In this document: positions 12,111 through 25,269 of the stretch, one piece after another
How positions within the stretch are numbered: position 1 is the stretch's first letter
How the letters are laid out: the number at the start of each line of letters is the position of its first letter
Source of the DNA: Cordia subcordata
Taxonomy: Eukaryota > Streptophyta > Magnoliopsida > Boraginales > Cordiaceae
Length of the DNA stretch: 64,000 nucleotides
Assembly: GCA_028554755.1 (NCBI GenBank)
Contig: JAPTOF010000015.1
Location: 14,519,501 to 14,583,500 of the forward strand
Reading direction: 5' to 3'
The notes under the pieces: generated by a model
What the model saw: only the letters and a program-made list of their open reading frames with translations
Databases searched by the model: none
What the model was told of the DNA's origin: nothing
Position numbers and translations under genes: made by a program

Positions 12111-15100
12111 TATGGACATGCTTAGATTGGCGCTTTTTTCAAGAAAAAATATATTTTCTTTTAAAAAAAATTATTTTTTATTTTTTTATTTTTGTAATAA
12201 CTATTTGGTTTAGCTTTTAGAAAAGCTAAAACTCTAGCAAAAGCTCAAAAGCAAGTTTTTTCAAAAATAAAAATTTTTAGCTTCTAAAAAAAATATTTTT
12301 TTAAAAATTATATTACCAAGCATAACAAATATTAGCTACACTTCCAATATAATAAACATTAGCTACGTTTCTAAACATAACATCAATTTTTAGTTATATT
12401 GAAAAGTCTTATGTTTGGGCTAAACGTAACTAAGTATTTTTATTTCTTTTTTAAAATAAAACTAAGAGTTTATAATTTATTACTCAAATTCGGTATTTCA
12501 CCACACTAATATCCTGAAACAATTAACCCAACATGTTTTTTTATTGATAGGCACATATCGCCATTCGATAAGCTGTTTTTGGACAAAGCCTTTAATGACT
12601 TTGATAGTATATCGTTATCATCAATCTCTAATGGTATGCGATATATACAGTGAAATAGTGTACATAGTGCTTTGTTTATAAGTAACCTGTTTCACTTTTC
12701 GCTGATGATGTTAATCTTGCATCTATATCTTTCATTAATTTAAAATTAGGTCAACATCATATGACAAAACCAACATAATACGACTTACGTTACCCTGTTG
12801 GCAAGCAATAGTATCATGTATCGCCCAATTAATCTTTAAGGGATGACATATCTCCATGTAACACAAGTAACTTTTTCCGGTTTAATTGAACTTTGTTGCT
12901 AATGATGAAATCATATATGGATAAGATACATTTTATTTTATGTATTTTGTAAAAGTTTATAAAATTTCTTGTGTTAGAAAACTCTCTAGTGGTTAATTTA
13001 AGAACATTGCGCATCGTTCAAGCTGGTGTTTATTGTTGTAGAGTTATGGTATGACAGAAATCGTAGAATTTATTGTAGTGTTGGTGCTTGGGTATTTTCC
13101 ATTATTGTTTAGTGTTTGTGGGTGTTGTATGGCATTTTTTAAGTGTTTCGGTAGAATAATTTTAGATCTGGACTCAAATCGTGCACGTACATGGTTTTTC
13201 CCTTTAGATTTGGGATTTTTGCATGTGGTTTTTTTTTTTTTTTTGTGGTGGTGATCGGTTTTGTAAGCGTTTTGGATGTCAGCGTGCTCTTGTTCCCGAG
13301 TTTGTTCTTGTATATAGAGGTGAAAGGGTGGTCTTGTTGTTGGAAAAATCTACAGTCACATGGTTTCATGAATAGACATATTTTCATATAGTTGTATCTT
13401 TTCTTTTAAAGGTACATTATCTCATGAGTTGTGACTTTTAGGTTGAAAAGACATAATTCTCTGCAATATTATCTCATCTATATAAGCCCTCCATAGACTC
13501 CATTTGCATCCATCAATTCATTTTTTAGGTTTACGTTAGGTATATAGAGAGACTGCATTGCAAAGGATTGTGTTGTGTGAAACTTTTTAGGAGTCTCTAG
13601 TAATCTATCATTAGAAAATAAGAGAAGGATATTGTAAACAAGTTTTGGTTCATAGAGGTATGCTTCTGTTTTAAATTATTTTTTCGCTTATTACACTTGT
13701 ATACCATTTCTTCAAGTCTAGGGCCTAGAGGATACGTTATGCTTCCTAAGATGTTTAGATCATCTGAATGTCAATCTTCTTTGGGTTGATGAGTCACGTT
13801 GAACTCATTAATGTGTGACATGTTTTTTGGCTTCTTGTCGCTTGTTGCTGTTATGGTTGGATCGGGTCTCACATGCATTTGTTTTGATAGAACTTTCTAT
13901 ATGGATTGAAGAAAGTGTTGTTTTGTGGTTCTTAATCCTTTCTCGTATTGTTTGTTATAGTTTTGTGTTCTGTTGTTTGTTATAACGTTTTATTTTGTCA
14001 TGTGATGTAACTTTGTGTTTGATTCTATAATAAAATCTTTTGGAAAAATTACAATATTTTTAAAACCACACAAAAAAGTATTGGCAAATTTTAAAATTAT
14101 GTGATTTTTACAAAACACACAAAATAACATACTCCTATATATACGAAGAATGGTATACAACGTGCTCCTATGGATGAAGAATCCATATTCTTGAATATAG
14201 GAAAATTGAATTATTATAATACTAATTACAAAACTTCACTTCAGAAGAAGTAGTTGGAGCTAGGCTCCAAACTATGAGAGTTTGCTTTTGTTTTTTATTT
14301 TTAAGAGCGGTCTAATCAAAAAAAGGATCAGACCACTTCTGGCGTTCGAACTAGTCATTAATAGTTGGCTTACTAACTTAGCCTATTGTATTAGGCGTGA
14401 GACGTAAAACAATGAGAGCTAGAGGATTTTTCTTCGTGACATATTCATTCATTCATAGTGGAATTCTGTTTTTTATTCGTGAATGTAAGAGTAATGTTGA
14501 GCCACATTGAATATGTGCGTGTTCATCTTTATCTTTCTCGTGTTTATTCTTCGTCTCAACGCCCCAATTCCAAACACATATGCATCCCACAAATCCGAAA
14601 TTACATTCCAGCAGCGAGCAGACCATAGTAATTGACTTGTTCCCCTCATTATTAACTCCTTCAAAATTCTTTGCACTTGGGAGTCTTATATGTGAGTTCT
14701 TCGAAAGTGCAACCGCAAGGAAAGCTTCAAAATTTTGGTCTGTCATTTGTTTTGCAGGATCTTTATGTATAATTAATAAGAAAAGTGACTCATTAGTTAC
14801 TTAGAATGAGTCAGTGTTTGACTAAGAATTGAAATTGCACTAGCTAAGCTAGCTATAGTCTTTCACTAGAATCTTTAGCAAATCTCTTAGAGAAGAAGCA
14901 CCTTAGAAGCCTCGCTTTTGATCACATTATTATTATCCCTCTTGATACACGCACTATCCACAACGCAATCAAATCCATAGTGTTTGCAATCTATTGGTAA
15001 GCGTGACTAATCGTGGACGACGTAAAGGTGATCGTAACAAAATTCGCAAATACTTGTAACTGCAATACACGGGCTATATTCTTAATTTAGTTTATCAATA

Positions 15101-17857
15101 ATGAAATTTACTATATAAAAAGTTTTGTTTTGTATAAATTTGTTGTTATTTAACTAAATATGATTAATTAAGGACAAACAAAAGTAACGAAAATAATAAG
15201 TAAGCTTAGTTGACATTATAGGGCTTCAATTGGTGTATAATGGGCACAACCAATAAGAGTTGGAAATTAGGAGATAGCTTAAGTGGTTGAGGATATCTTT
15301 TTTAGACATGAAATTCTGAGTTCAATCTTACGAGATAGAAGTTTAATCCCAAAAAAAAAAAAAAGACCTAGAGGGTGAATTTGTAAAATCACTTGTATAA
15401 AATAGTGCGATGTAGTAGATGAAAGTATATCTTTTATTTTCTTTTACCAATAACTGATGTTTTGGTAAAAACGCGACGAGATGCAAAGAAGATATGGAAA
15501 TGGAAAGCAATATGTGTACCAAATAAAAACAGGAAGAAAGATCAAGAACTAGTCAGAACATTAATTACAGAACGTGTTCAATTATAGATAATAAAAAAAG
15601 AATACCTTTTGGAAATTAAAGAAAAAATATATATATTTTAAACACAAGTGAGTGGTGTTTGGAGAACTCGTCAAACATAGTTCAGCAAATCTTTAAAGTA
15701 AAAAAAAAAGAAAAATAGTTTTTTTGGTGTTTGTTATCCAATATTACTCAACATTTTTATTTGCATGTATACCATACAACTTGCATAAAGTTGACTTGAT
15801 CAACGGACATTTTCCGGATGGTGCCGTTTAAATTAGTTTTTCCTAATTAAAAAAAATACTTTTTTCTCTAGGAAAAAACACATTGACTAAGAATAATTAT
15901 TAGTTTTCAAGAAAAAAACTGAAATTCTTAAAAGGAATTTAAGTGGAACTTTTTTTATAAATCAAAATTTTTAACTATTCAAAAAAATATTTTTTTCAAA
16001 AATTATACAAAAAAGTGTTTTTACAAAAAAAAAATAATAAATCCAAACGAGCCCTCCTCTAACATGAAAAGTACTTTTCCTTGCGTGGGTCCTATTGGCA
16101 AATGTTATTTTTTAAATATTAGATTAATCATTTTTCCGGTTCAGCGTAATTCATATTCTCGCCTTAACCAAAAAAAAATAAAAAAATCTAAGAGATCCTC
16201 TTTGTTGTATTTGATTATTTATTCATGTCATGATATTATTTAATCGATCGAGGGTTTTAATTGTATGGCTCAATACCTTTGGCTAGGTCGTACGGATTAA
16301 TAAAACTGATCTTATCATCAGTTTTGAAAAAAGTGGAACACCTTTAGCTACTTCATGTGAAAAGGAGGAACTATTGACAACGGCTTTTCTTTAATTCCAT
16401 AGCATGCAAATGAAAACTGGCACCGGAGTAAGCAACGGGGTGGTATCAAGGTAAACTTGTGGCGCTATTCTCTCTATCAGATAAAAAAATTTTGTACCGC
16501 TCTTATAAATTATCGGTCAACAAGATCAACAAAGTAAAATTGGATTAACCTCAATTTGTTAAAACCCTTACTTATTAATAACACATAACTGCATTCTAAT
16601 ACAAAACATTAAAAAGTGTTGCTCAGAAAATGTAAAATTTAAACTTTAACCTTCAAGATAGAATAAGAAATTTTAATAACTAAATTAGAAGAATTTTCAT
16701 TAGCATAATACTCATAATAAAACTATAAAACTATACACCAGATTGGGGTAGAGCAAGGCGCGGACAATAAATTCTTATTTCTTGCCCTTGTACCAGGGTA
16801 GGGGTAAAGAACCCTGCCCCATCATGGACAATAGTTTTTGGTAAAAGATTCCGCCTCAATCCCCACGGTGGATTAACATTATCATTCCTATGCAAACATT
16901 AAATCAAACTAACTAATATTAGCAAATTATATCTTGTACTTAAACGTAAATGGTATACCCATTTACATTTACGCATACTCACTCTACAAAAGAATACTAC
17001 CACAATATCATGATTATTTATTATAATCTATAATTTATCGTGAAGTCTACCATATTAATCATATATGTTCATCATAATTTATAGTATTCAATGACATTTA
17101 CCACATTGATCGTTGGTGTTTATCACATTAGAAACATGGTGACCGGCACTTATTCAATGGGGAACACGATTCACACAATGGTGAATACCACGATGAACTC
17201 ACTTTCTACGCCACCAATCTGAGAATACATGTTCACTACATTGAACCTGGTGATTCAACATCAAATGTGCTCGCCATGATAGTATAACACTCGAATATAG
17301 ATAACTTTTCTTTGGGCGATTGACACTCCCTTTTCTTTACTGGGAAAATCTAGTTATTAGAATTCGATCATCGAAACGATCGGTAGAATCTGACTACTAA
17401 CCGATAAATTTTAAATGTGCAGCACGTTTTCTATACTAAGCATCCAATAAATCGAGGATATTTACCTAAGGTAAAGAACTAGGATTTAGTCCAGCTCATT
17501 GTTAAAACATCTCTGAAAGACTAGTAAGTAATTGACACTTTGGGTGTATGGTCTTCGATTTTAAGAAGTTTTTATCCATCAAAGCAGAAGATATTCTCAC
17601 TTTCTAATTTGAATATGCGAAACCCAACGACCCAAATGGTTTTCCTATAAGAACTTGTGACGCAATAAGGATTCAGAACAATAACATGGGTAGGTGAAAA
17701 CCATCATTTGCCAAAATGCCCAACTACTAAATGGAAAATTAACGCAAAGCAAATAATCCAACAACAACAACATATATAATGCCCAATATTAGTGAACTTG
17801 ATCGATGATGAAAGAGAAGAATGTAACTTCAATTTACCCGCTCAATGTAACTTTATT
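12111..17857. other. Long intergenic stretch, no supported gene
   Basis: I find no convincing coding exon. Short frames exist (a 97-codon minus-strand frame at 14453-14746 and a hydrophobic plus-strand frame at 13051-13254) but have no recognisable motif. A TATATAAG word near 13487 followed by T-rich sequence could be a promoter, but no product follows. The part at 16740-16870 is relatively G/C-rich. Several TGTTTGG/CCAAAC words suggest decayed MITEs near 15650 and 16050. Confidence 0.4.
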
Positions 17858-17909
17858 CATAAGTTTTAAGTTGACATTTCTTTCATAAGTTTTAAGTTGA
17901 CATTTCTTT
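17858..17909. repeat. 26-bp direct tandem duplication
   Basis: The 26-mer beginning CATAAGTTTTAAGTTGACAT is present twice in a row (17858-17883 and 17884-17909) without visible differences. Confidence 0.85.
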
Positions 17910-19623
17910 CTGCAATAAGGAAAATTCAACTAGTGAAATCCGACCAAAGTTTTAGATTGACAATTGACAATAATATTTATGTTCTTATTTACTTGTTGAT
18001 TTCTGGGCCTCCTTGTGATAATATTATTCTCAGGTGAGATGCACATTTTTTCATGTGATTTATCTAATTAGTTACTCATACTCTTGTCTTATAAAATGAA
18101 TCCCGCAACTCTTTGTGTTTTTCAAAAAGTTGAAGACCCGTCAAATTTTTATTATTTTATTAAACTCACCAAACAAAAACCATACCAAAGATCATGTGGG
18201 AGGTAAGTAGCTAATCGAAAAGTTCTAAGATGGTTAAGTGGATACACTTCGTCAAATTGAACAAAAAATTACAAAATATTTTTAGATAAGTTTTAAAAAC
18301 AGAAAAGAAAAATTAACTAATTTGACGCGATTATTTTCTCGCATCGATTCTTGGGTTGATCATGGGCCAGGCTCGACTCAATGGATGTCGGATTCGATCT
18401 TTATTTCAGTTTCGGGCCGCTTATAAGAGTGGGCATCAGATCGATCGTTTCTCTGGCCCAAATCGCAGGAGCCCCCTCTCCGTTTACAGGTTTGTCATCA
18501 ATAAAGTTTTTATTATTGTGATTATTACTAATTACATAATAATACAATGAGTAAACCCTTTCTCGATACTAAGATTTTATTTGGCTCAATTTTCAAACAT
18601 TCAAATATATTTTTCTTCACTAGAAAAGCTATAAGTAGTTTGTTTCGTCCAACTTTTAAAGGTTTTACATAGATATCAAATCCAAAGTAAAATAAATAAA
18701 TAATCATAAACTTCATATTAAAACTTTCTGGAAACAAAGAAAGATTTTAAAAAACTACTTTTACATCATGATAAAATTTATTTTTTCTCTTTTTCTTCAA
18801 AAATGCAACCTATATTTTCAAAAGTCAATGTTACTTTCAAACGACTAAATAATCAACTCATATACAAAGCTAAACAATCAACTATTTTTATTTAATACAT
18901 TTACTCAGTTCCATTACTAAGAAACCCTAATCTCAATAACTAAAAAACCATAAACTTTATATTAAAACTCAATCACTATTCCTAAAAGCTAGGGATTGAG
19001 ATCAAACCCATTTTCCGAACCGCTTTACAATAGGAGACTGCGTGGGAGGCATGCTCCTATACACTTTGTCTAACATACACGGAGGATGTTGTCTAGTAGG
19101 GCACAAAGGAAAATCCTAGGGGGTAGGATAGAAAATCTTTTTCAAAAAGAATATTTCTTTTGAGCCAGAAATAAACAAGTTTCTCAAGTTAACACGTCAA
19201 CTAAAGCCATAGAAATATCACAACCACCAGCGCGGTTACATTTCTGGTGGCACAACCATCTAAAAATTTTCACCGGTGTAGAATTCTGAAAAGCATCACT
19301 ATACAAAACAAAATTTCCAGTAAGATTGAATGGAAACTAGAGCGACTAATATGTAGCAATGGCAAGAAAATCTCAAAATCATTCTCTAGATGGGGCCATT
19401 CGCTTCCAAATGTCATAGTCAGCACAGAGTACTGCATGACTTGGAATTGGTAGAATTAACACCTAATAATCTTCAGCTCTATAGAGCAAGATGGCGGCAC
19501 TTGATTTACTAATCAAAACCAGTCCACTAACAACCTCCAGGTATTTCAGAATTAACATCAAACAAAACCACTTAAGCCAAAATCAGACCTGCAAAATAGA
19601 AACACAAAATTTCACTTGAGAAT
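17910..19623. other. Intergenic, with probable 3' flank of BTF3
   Basis: No gene is supported. A locally G/C-rich patch lies at about 18320-18490 within otherwise AT-rich DNA and has no recognisable product. The part next to 19624 should hold the BTF3 3' untranslated region (minus strand), but I cannot place its polyadenylation site. Confidence 0.45.
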
Positions 19624-21123
19624 TCAGGAAGTCGGCTTCTCCTCTGCAGCGGCTTCAAAAGTTTCGCCAGCCACAAGCTCTGGCACCTCATCATCGTCGT
19701 CTTCTTGTGCTGTGCTCGCACCAGCTGCATCACCTGTACCTGCACCAGCTCCAGGTTGCTGCTTCTGGAACTGCTCGGTGAGCTTCTTCAAATTCTCCCA
19801 GTTATCTGGCCCTGAAAATACAAACCACGAAGTAATATTTAAGTTATTTTGCCTTTGTTTCGCTTTTGAAACAAGTGAAGGCTAATAAAGGAAGGGATTG
19901 GCAATCACATACCCAACTGGTGAATAATTTGGGGAAGTATGTCTTCCAACTCTGACAAGCAAGATAAAAGAAACATCAGCACTAACTTTTGCTCATTTAA
20001 GTTGAAAAAGTAGGGCAATGGTAATACAAATATGCACGGATAAAAAAGACCATGTCTTGATATGATCTTTTCCATATATATATTATTTGTCCGACCGACA
20101 CAAGAAAAAAAGACAAGAATTACTGCTTGCATCTGCAGAACCTACTATTTGTAGATTCCCATCACAAGGATATTTATATAATGTGAAAGCATAATGTGAG
20201 AACGAAGTTATTCGACGAAGTTAGGAAAGCAGGAAGCATACTCTTGGTCTGAGGAGAACCGCTGACAACCCAAGTGTTTGCAGCTATAGAAGCTTGAACT
20301 GAAAAGAGAAACAACAAGCTTGTCAGAAAGCAAAATCTCATGGAACAAACAGTAAGAAAATGAGGCCAATGTTCCCAAGATTACCTTTGGGGCTTATGAA
20401 CTGGATTACGACATCCTCCTTGAAAATGTTGACTTCCTCAATTGCGGGTATGGCATTGACTCCTATTCTCTTCAATGTGCTCTGAAGTCTTTTATCATCA
20501 GTAGTAGTCGTCTTGTGGACTGCCTTCTTCTTTCTGTGGTTTAAAATGTTATATTTTAATATTATCAGAACGACAATTGGATGAAACCCATGCCTCATAA
20601 GTGAAGCATACAGCTATAACATCAACAATATATATGAAGTCTATTGCTCGTGTAAATCTATGAAGTTTACATACACAATCACCTATAACATCAACAATAT
20701 ATAAATGCTACAACATCAATAACATGTAAATGCTATATGAAGTCTATTGCTCATGTAAATCTACGAAGTTTATTGCTCGATCAATAACCTCTTTCTCCAG
20801 ACTGTAATGGTTACAAACAAAGAGCCTGTTTGGCTCTGTTTATTTTGCAGATTAAAGCTCCTACAAGAAGGCACCCCCTAACATGCTTTTTACTATTTGC
20901 AGCCTACAGGCCCCAAATAAGCTTAGCCAAACAGGATGAAAGTCAATAACAATAGGCAACAACATTTTCTAGTAATATGGTACTGGTTACAGCATATACA
21001 GAGGTCAAAAAATCTCACAAGTATCATTGGTATTCCGTGTGCAAAAGATACGAACCTTCTCATGCTACCCTTTCCACCGGTGCGGACAGCACCGGCCATC
21101 TTCATTAGCTTTTCCTTGTTCAT
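19624..21123 (-). CDS. BTF3: Basic transcription factor 3 / NAC beta subunit
   Basis: Beta subunit of the nascent polypeptide-associated complex, which with NAC-alpha binds nascent chains at the ribosome; plant copies are also called BTF3. Five coding exons read 21123-21056, 20533-20385, 20298-20242, 19951-19913 and 19811-19624, all with GT-AG introns, giving 501 bp and 166 aa, close to the usual length. The start [19 protein letters not shown] leads into [20 protein letters not shown] and the core NAC-domain words [14 protein letters not shown] and [14 protein letters not shown] (about residues 37-95). The tail is acidic ([17 protein letters not shown]). The ATG is the first codon after an acceptor AG, so the upstream leader exon joins directly to the start. 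No lesion is seen, and the gene looks intact. Confidence 0.95.
20636..20775. repeat. Direct repeat pair in BTF3 intron
   Basis: A block of about 40 bases starting TGAAGTCTATTGCTC at about 20634 recurs near 20738 with a few changes, separated by an AACATCAACAATATA-type spacer. It lies in the intron between the first two coding exons of BTF3. Confidence 0.55.
20824..20935. mobile_element. hAT-like MITE in BTF3 intron
   Basis: 112 bp with left end GAGCCTGTTTGGCTCTG and right end complementary to CCTGTTTGGCTAAGCTT, the same ends as the MITE at 11986-12101. No clear 8-bp duplication remains. It lies within the first intron between coding exons, away from the splice sites. Confidence 0.6.
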
Positions 21124-21717
21124 CTGCCACAAGTACAATTACAACATACTAATAAAGACTAAAGTGTAAACTTACATAGACAAAGCACAAGACACAGAAA
21201 AATCCCTATGTTTTGGAAATGCACAACTATAGATAGATGCTGCACAACAAAAAATTAATATCAATGAAAATGCACCACATTACGTATAGCTTAAACTAAA
21301 AAAAGAAAAAAAGAGTAGCATCATAAATTAAAGCACAAAAGAAAAAAGAATAGAAAAGTTGGCAAAAATTAGAGCATAAGAGATCAGACCCAAATCCCAA
21401 CGACCTGTAATTGGCACATAGTAGAATACAGCTCATATAGTTAAAAGAACAAAAGAAACCCCAAAAAAATACCTAAACTATTCAACTCGAGAGAAGGAAA
21501 CGATTAAATCTATTAAAAATAAAACAAAGAAAACCCCGAAATTTCTCCAGCATTCAACTGCAAAAGACAAAATGACTGAATCTATCGACAAGAAAAATTA
21601 CAAAAATCTAAATCATTAAAAAGAACACTTAAATATAAAACAGGAAGAAAAAGGTTAACAGATAACTATAAAATGATACAAATATATACATATATACATA
21701 TGTGTACGTATATATAC

Positions 21718-21835
21718 CTCTGCGAGCTTTAGCGTAAAGAGTGGAGGGGAGTTAGTGGAGGCAAAGAAATGGAGTGAGAGAAAGTGCGTGTTTGTGTGTG
21801 TGAATAAGTGTGTGGAAAACGAAATGAAACCCTAA
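21718..21835 (-). other. BTF3: BTF3 5'-UTR exon (inferred)
   Basis: A donor site on the minus strand at 21717-21716 (GCAGAG followed by GTATAT) ends a short, TC-rich leader exon. It would splice to the acceptor directly before the ATG at 21123. The exon's 5' limit is not known; I stop it near the telo-box. Such a leader intron is common in plant translation-related genes. Confidence 0.55.
21827..21835 (+). promoter_or_regulatory. Telo-box AAACCCTAA at BTF3 5' end
   Basis: AAACCCTAA is the plant telo-box, usually found near the transcription start of genes for ribosomal proteins and translation factors. Its place just upstream of the inferred BTF3 leader exon fits that co-regulation. Function is inferred from the motif only. 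Confidence 0.6.
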
Positions 21836-22066
21836 CTGGGTTAATACACTTCTTCTACACACACACACACAAAGCTTTGAGGCGTGTAAGGGTAATTTTG
21901 GTAACTCAAAGCTGTCAAGCAAATCAAGGCCTTTCTTCTCACGACCAATTGTTTCTGGGCTTGGTTTATTTGACTTGAATTATTTTTTTTAAGGAGAAAA
22001 AAAGATTTAAGGAAAAAACGAATTGACATGAAAAAAAATAATTTTGATTTTCTTTGTCCAAAATAA

Positions 22067-22430
22067 ATAAGAGAATGAATCCATTTATAATGTTATTACA
22101 TGCTTATCTTATGAGTTAGATTTGGTAGTAGCGGAACAAGAATGTAAATGTGTATAAAAAAAAAAAAAACAATCAGATCTTACTCATGATATAATAACAT
22201 TGAGTTAATCTTCACTTTTGAAATTGGTAGCTTTGGGAGATTATTAAGTAGGAGAATGGATCTATTTATGGCTTTATCACATTATTATCTTGTGAGTAAG
22301 ATTTGGTAGTAGTGAAATAAGAATGTGATTATGATAAGATAAACAATTAGATCTTATTCATGAATGATATAATAACATAGAGTGAATCTTTACTCGTAAA
22401 ATTGGTAGTTTTTTTTGTAAATTATTAAAA
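22067..22430. repeat. Two tandem foldback units, about 180 bp each
   Basis: Unit 1 (about 22067-22246) and unit 2 (about 22251-22430) are direct repeats with roughly 80% apparent identity. Both contain the word AGATTTGGTAGTAG and end with AAATTGGTAG. Each unit is also internally inverted: a left block with ATGTTATTA...GAGTTAGAT is complementary to a later block with TCTTACTCATGATATAATAA. They look like tandem copies of one MITE. Confidence 0.65.
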
Positions 22431-22691
22431 ATAAATTCTTTGATGCTAATGTTGATCCTTTAATTTCAAATACATCTTTGATAACAGGACAAATGCGTTA
22501 AAGCCAGGAGATAAAAGGACACTTGAGTTATCTTGTCAACTATCCCATAAGAGCTATCAGTGAAGGTGTCTTTTAAGAGTCACCATTAGACTTAGTTTGA
22601 CATATGATCTTCACTAGGGAGGAGAGTTAATTTTAATTTATTTTTTATTATTTTAAAAATATTTAATTTTCAATGTTTTTAAACACAGTTC

Positions 22692-22841
22692 TATTGATCC
22701 TCATTATTTTGGAATATGTATATTAGTTTTTAATATTAGTCCTTTTGTTAATAGAAAATAACCAAAAAGATAACCACTAATTTGATTAAATTTTTGAAAC
22801 TTTAAGGACTAATAATATTTTGAAATAATGAGGATCATATT
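22692..22841. repeat. Inverted repeat with 60-bp loop
   Basis: Left arm 22692-22742 (GATCCTCATTATTTTGGAAT...TTAGTCC) pairs with right arm 22806-22841 (GGACTAATAATATTTTGAAA...GGATC). It is a probable MITE remnant without a clear target duplication. The rest of 22431-23237 holds no supported feature. Confidence 0.55.
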
Positions 22842-23237
22842 GATTATATTTGTGAAATAATTTAAATGTTATAGAACAATAGAGACTAATTTAAAGTAAT
22901 ATGAATATTGAAAGCAAAAGCATTAAAGTGAAATTGAGTGTCTTAATAGCTTGATCATTGATATTAAAGGGATCATTTTTCTTCTTTACTAAATAGTGAA
23001 AAAATTGTTGGTCCTAAAATACCATACTTTCATGCAATTGGTGTTTAAATATAACTTGCTAAACCATACATTTAAAGTATTATGTAATATTTTATTAACA
23101 AGATATAATTATATATCAATGCAAAGGCACTAGGAGCTTTAAAAATAAATTATTATATGTAATACACCCACAATCAAAGTTGAGTTTGGCTAGGGTTTTA
23201 TTATAAAAGTTCAAAGGGTGCAATAAAATTATTATAT

Positions 23238-23609
23238 TGTTGTGAAATGGACATTCACAAGTTGCAAAATTACTTTTGTTAAAAAGTCAATATATGATGA
23301 CTATAAAGTGCTTAGGAAATTGTTACAGCATGAAAAGAATGACAAATTTAGAGATTTTCTTGCAATTTATGCAACAAGTTGAAGATGTCCAAATCCACTT
23401 ATTTAATGCATTGTCTCCTTATTTATGGCCATAAAAGGAGTTGGAATGGTAGAAGCTTATGGAGAAGAAGTAAAGAAAGAAAAGAAGTAGAGAAAGAGAA
23501 GAAGTAGAGAGAGTTAGATAGAAACAAGAGTGATATTATATTGTATTAGAAAGAGATTTTATTATTTAAGATATTTTATACTATATTATATTTAAATTAT
23601 TTTATAACA
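23238..23609 (+). repeat. 5' LTR of outer Copia element
   Basis: 372 bp, from TGTTGTGAAATGGACATTC to TTATAACA. A TATA-like GGCCATAAAAGGAG sits within it, and it is followed at once by the primer-binding site. It is homologous to 36590-36927. Confidence 0.85.
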
Positions 23610-23976
23610 CGTTATCAGCACGAGCTTCTGCCAACAAGAAGATCCGCCAATTATTAAAAGGTAGCACAACTCAACGAAATTTCGGTAACGGTCCTTGTTT
23701 TATTATATCATGTCTATAGGAAAAAGTTTTTTTGATACCCTATTTATTTTACATTGCATTTATTCTAAAAATAAAATTCTTGTTAAATTATTTCTTTAAA
23801 ATATTGCCATATTCTCTATTTATTGAAATAATAATTGAAAAAATAAAGATAATAATAAAGACTTTGATTTTTAAGACCTGACTACCATGACTTTTGGGAT
23901 GTGATTACCTTGACTCTTGGACGTGTGATTACCATGACTTAAAGAAAATGATGATAACTTCTAAGGACATAAATAT

Positions 23977-25230
23977 TGTTGCCTAGAAATTGAATCTAAT
24001 AGGGGGGGGGGGGAGAGGGAGTGAATTGGATTATTGGCACAATTAACCACTTAAGATTCTTAACAATTATCTCAAGCAAAATCACATGCAAAAATCAAGA
24101 TAAATACTTGAAAAGTAAAGAGAGGAGTGTCAAGAGTATCAAACGCAGCGATTTAGAGTGGTTCGAACTTCCGAAGGCCTAGTTCACTACCTAAGTTCTT
24201 CCCTTAGGGTTTCGAAAACTTCTCTAGTGAATCGACTTCTTACTTAGTACGTTGTAGAAGTGTAGAACAACGATCACAACCTTTACTTCACCATAAGGAC
24301 CACAAGTATAACCCTTATACTTAAGGATTTCAACCCTTCACTCTTGAGAGATGTTTCTCACACCTATGTTACCTAAAAGTAAAAAAATTCACACCCAATA
24401 TGATAGTAGAGAGTTTGGTATACAAGAAACTTCTTTTGAGCAAGTGTACAAAGGTATTTAAACCTTCATATGTTGCTCTAAGTAGATAAGCAATTCATGT
24501 AGCTCAAGAAAACTTGTTCTTAAATGCCTATGATATGCATTCAATGAAGGTTGCAATTAATAGAGGAAGATCACAGTAGATGAAGTATATTGAATACAAG
24601 AGAACTTAGAAAGATGTTTTTGAACAAGTTGTGTATGAGTTGGGAAGAGTACGATGTATTTATAAGCCAAAAAAGCAAGTCTCCCAACGGTCAAATTTTG
24701 AAAACAACACAGAGAGGCTATCAGAGCACTATACTGATTGACCCTCTGGGTGTTCCGGTAGTTCCAGAGGCCAAATGGCCTTACTGGAACACTCTACCAA
24801 ATGACCCGTAGGCTCTTTCGGTAGAGCAACATTGCTTTTTGATTTTACTAGAGCACTGAGCCAGTCGATCGCCTGTGTAAGCCGATAGTTGCAGAAAAGG
24901 CTAAAAAAACTGCTTTACTTTTTACCAAAAAGTTGCTATACATCTAATCAACAGTAAGTAGCGTTTCTTCTACAGATTTTTACAGCTCAAGATAACTACT
25001 AAGCATATAAAATCAAGTCAATAATAAATGCTAACACCAACTTATTTTCCAAACATTAAATGCAAGATTAAAACAAGATTTTCTGATTTAATGCATGAGA
25101 AAAGCTTTCTATATGCAATGCTATTATCCAATAAGTAATAGTCTCATATAAAGATGGTTATCTACCAATAATATAGACTCTATATTCAAAATAATGTCTT
25201 TTACTGCAAAGCTAAGCTGATATATACATA

Positions 25231-25269
<39 letters not shown>

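Noticed and set aside
13051..13391. Overlapping hydrophobic frames on both strands
   Set aside because: They are driven by a T-run near 13223 and TTG/TTT-rich sequence; no recognisable protein.
14453..14746. 97-codon minus-strand reading frame
   Set aside because: No family motif, no splice partners or upstream promoter that I can see; a frame of this length is expected by chance in 64 kb.
19616..19885. Serine/alanine-rich plus-strand frame
   Set aside because: It is the antisense shadow of the acidic last exon of BTF3.
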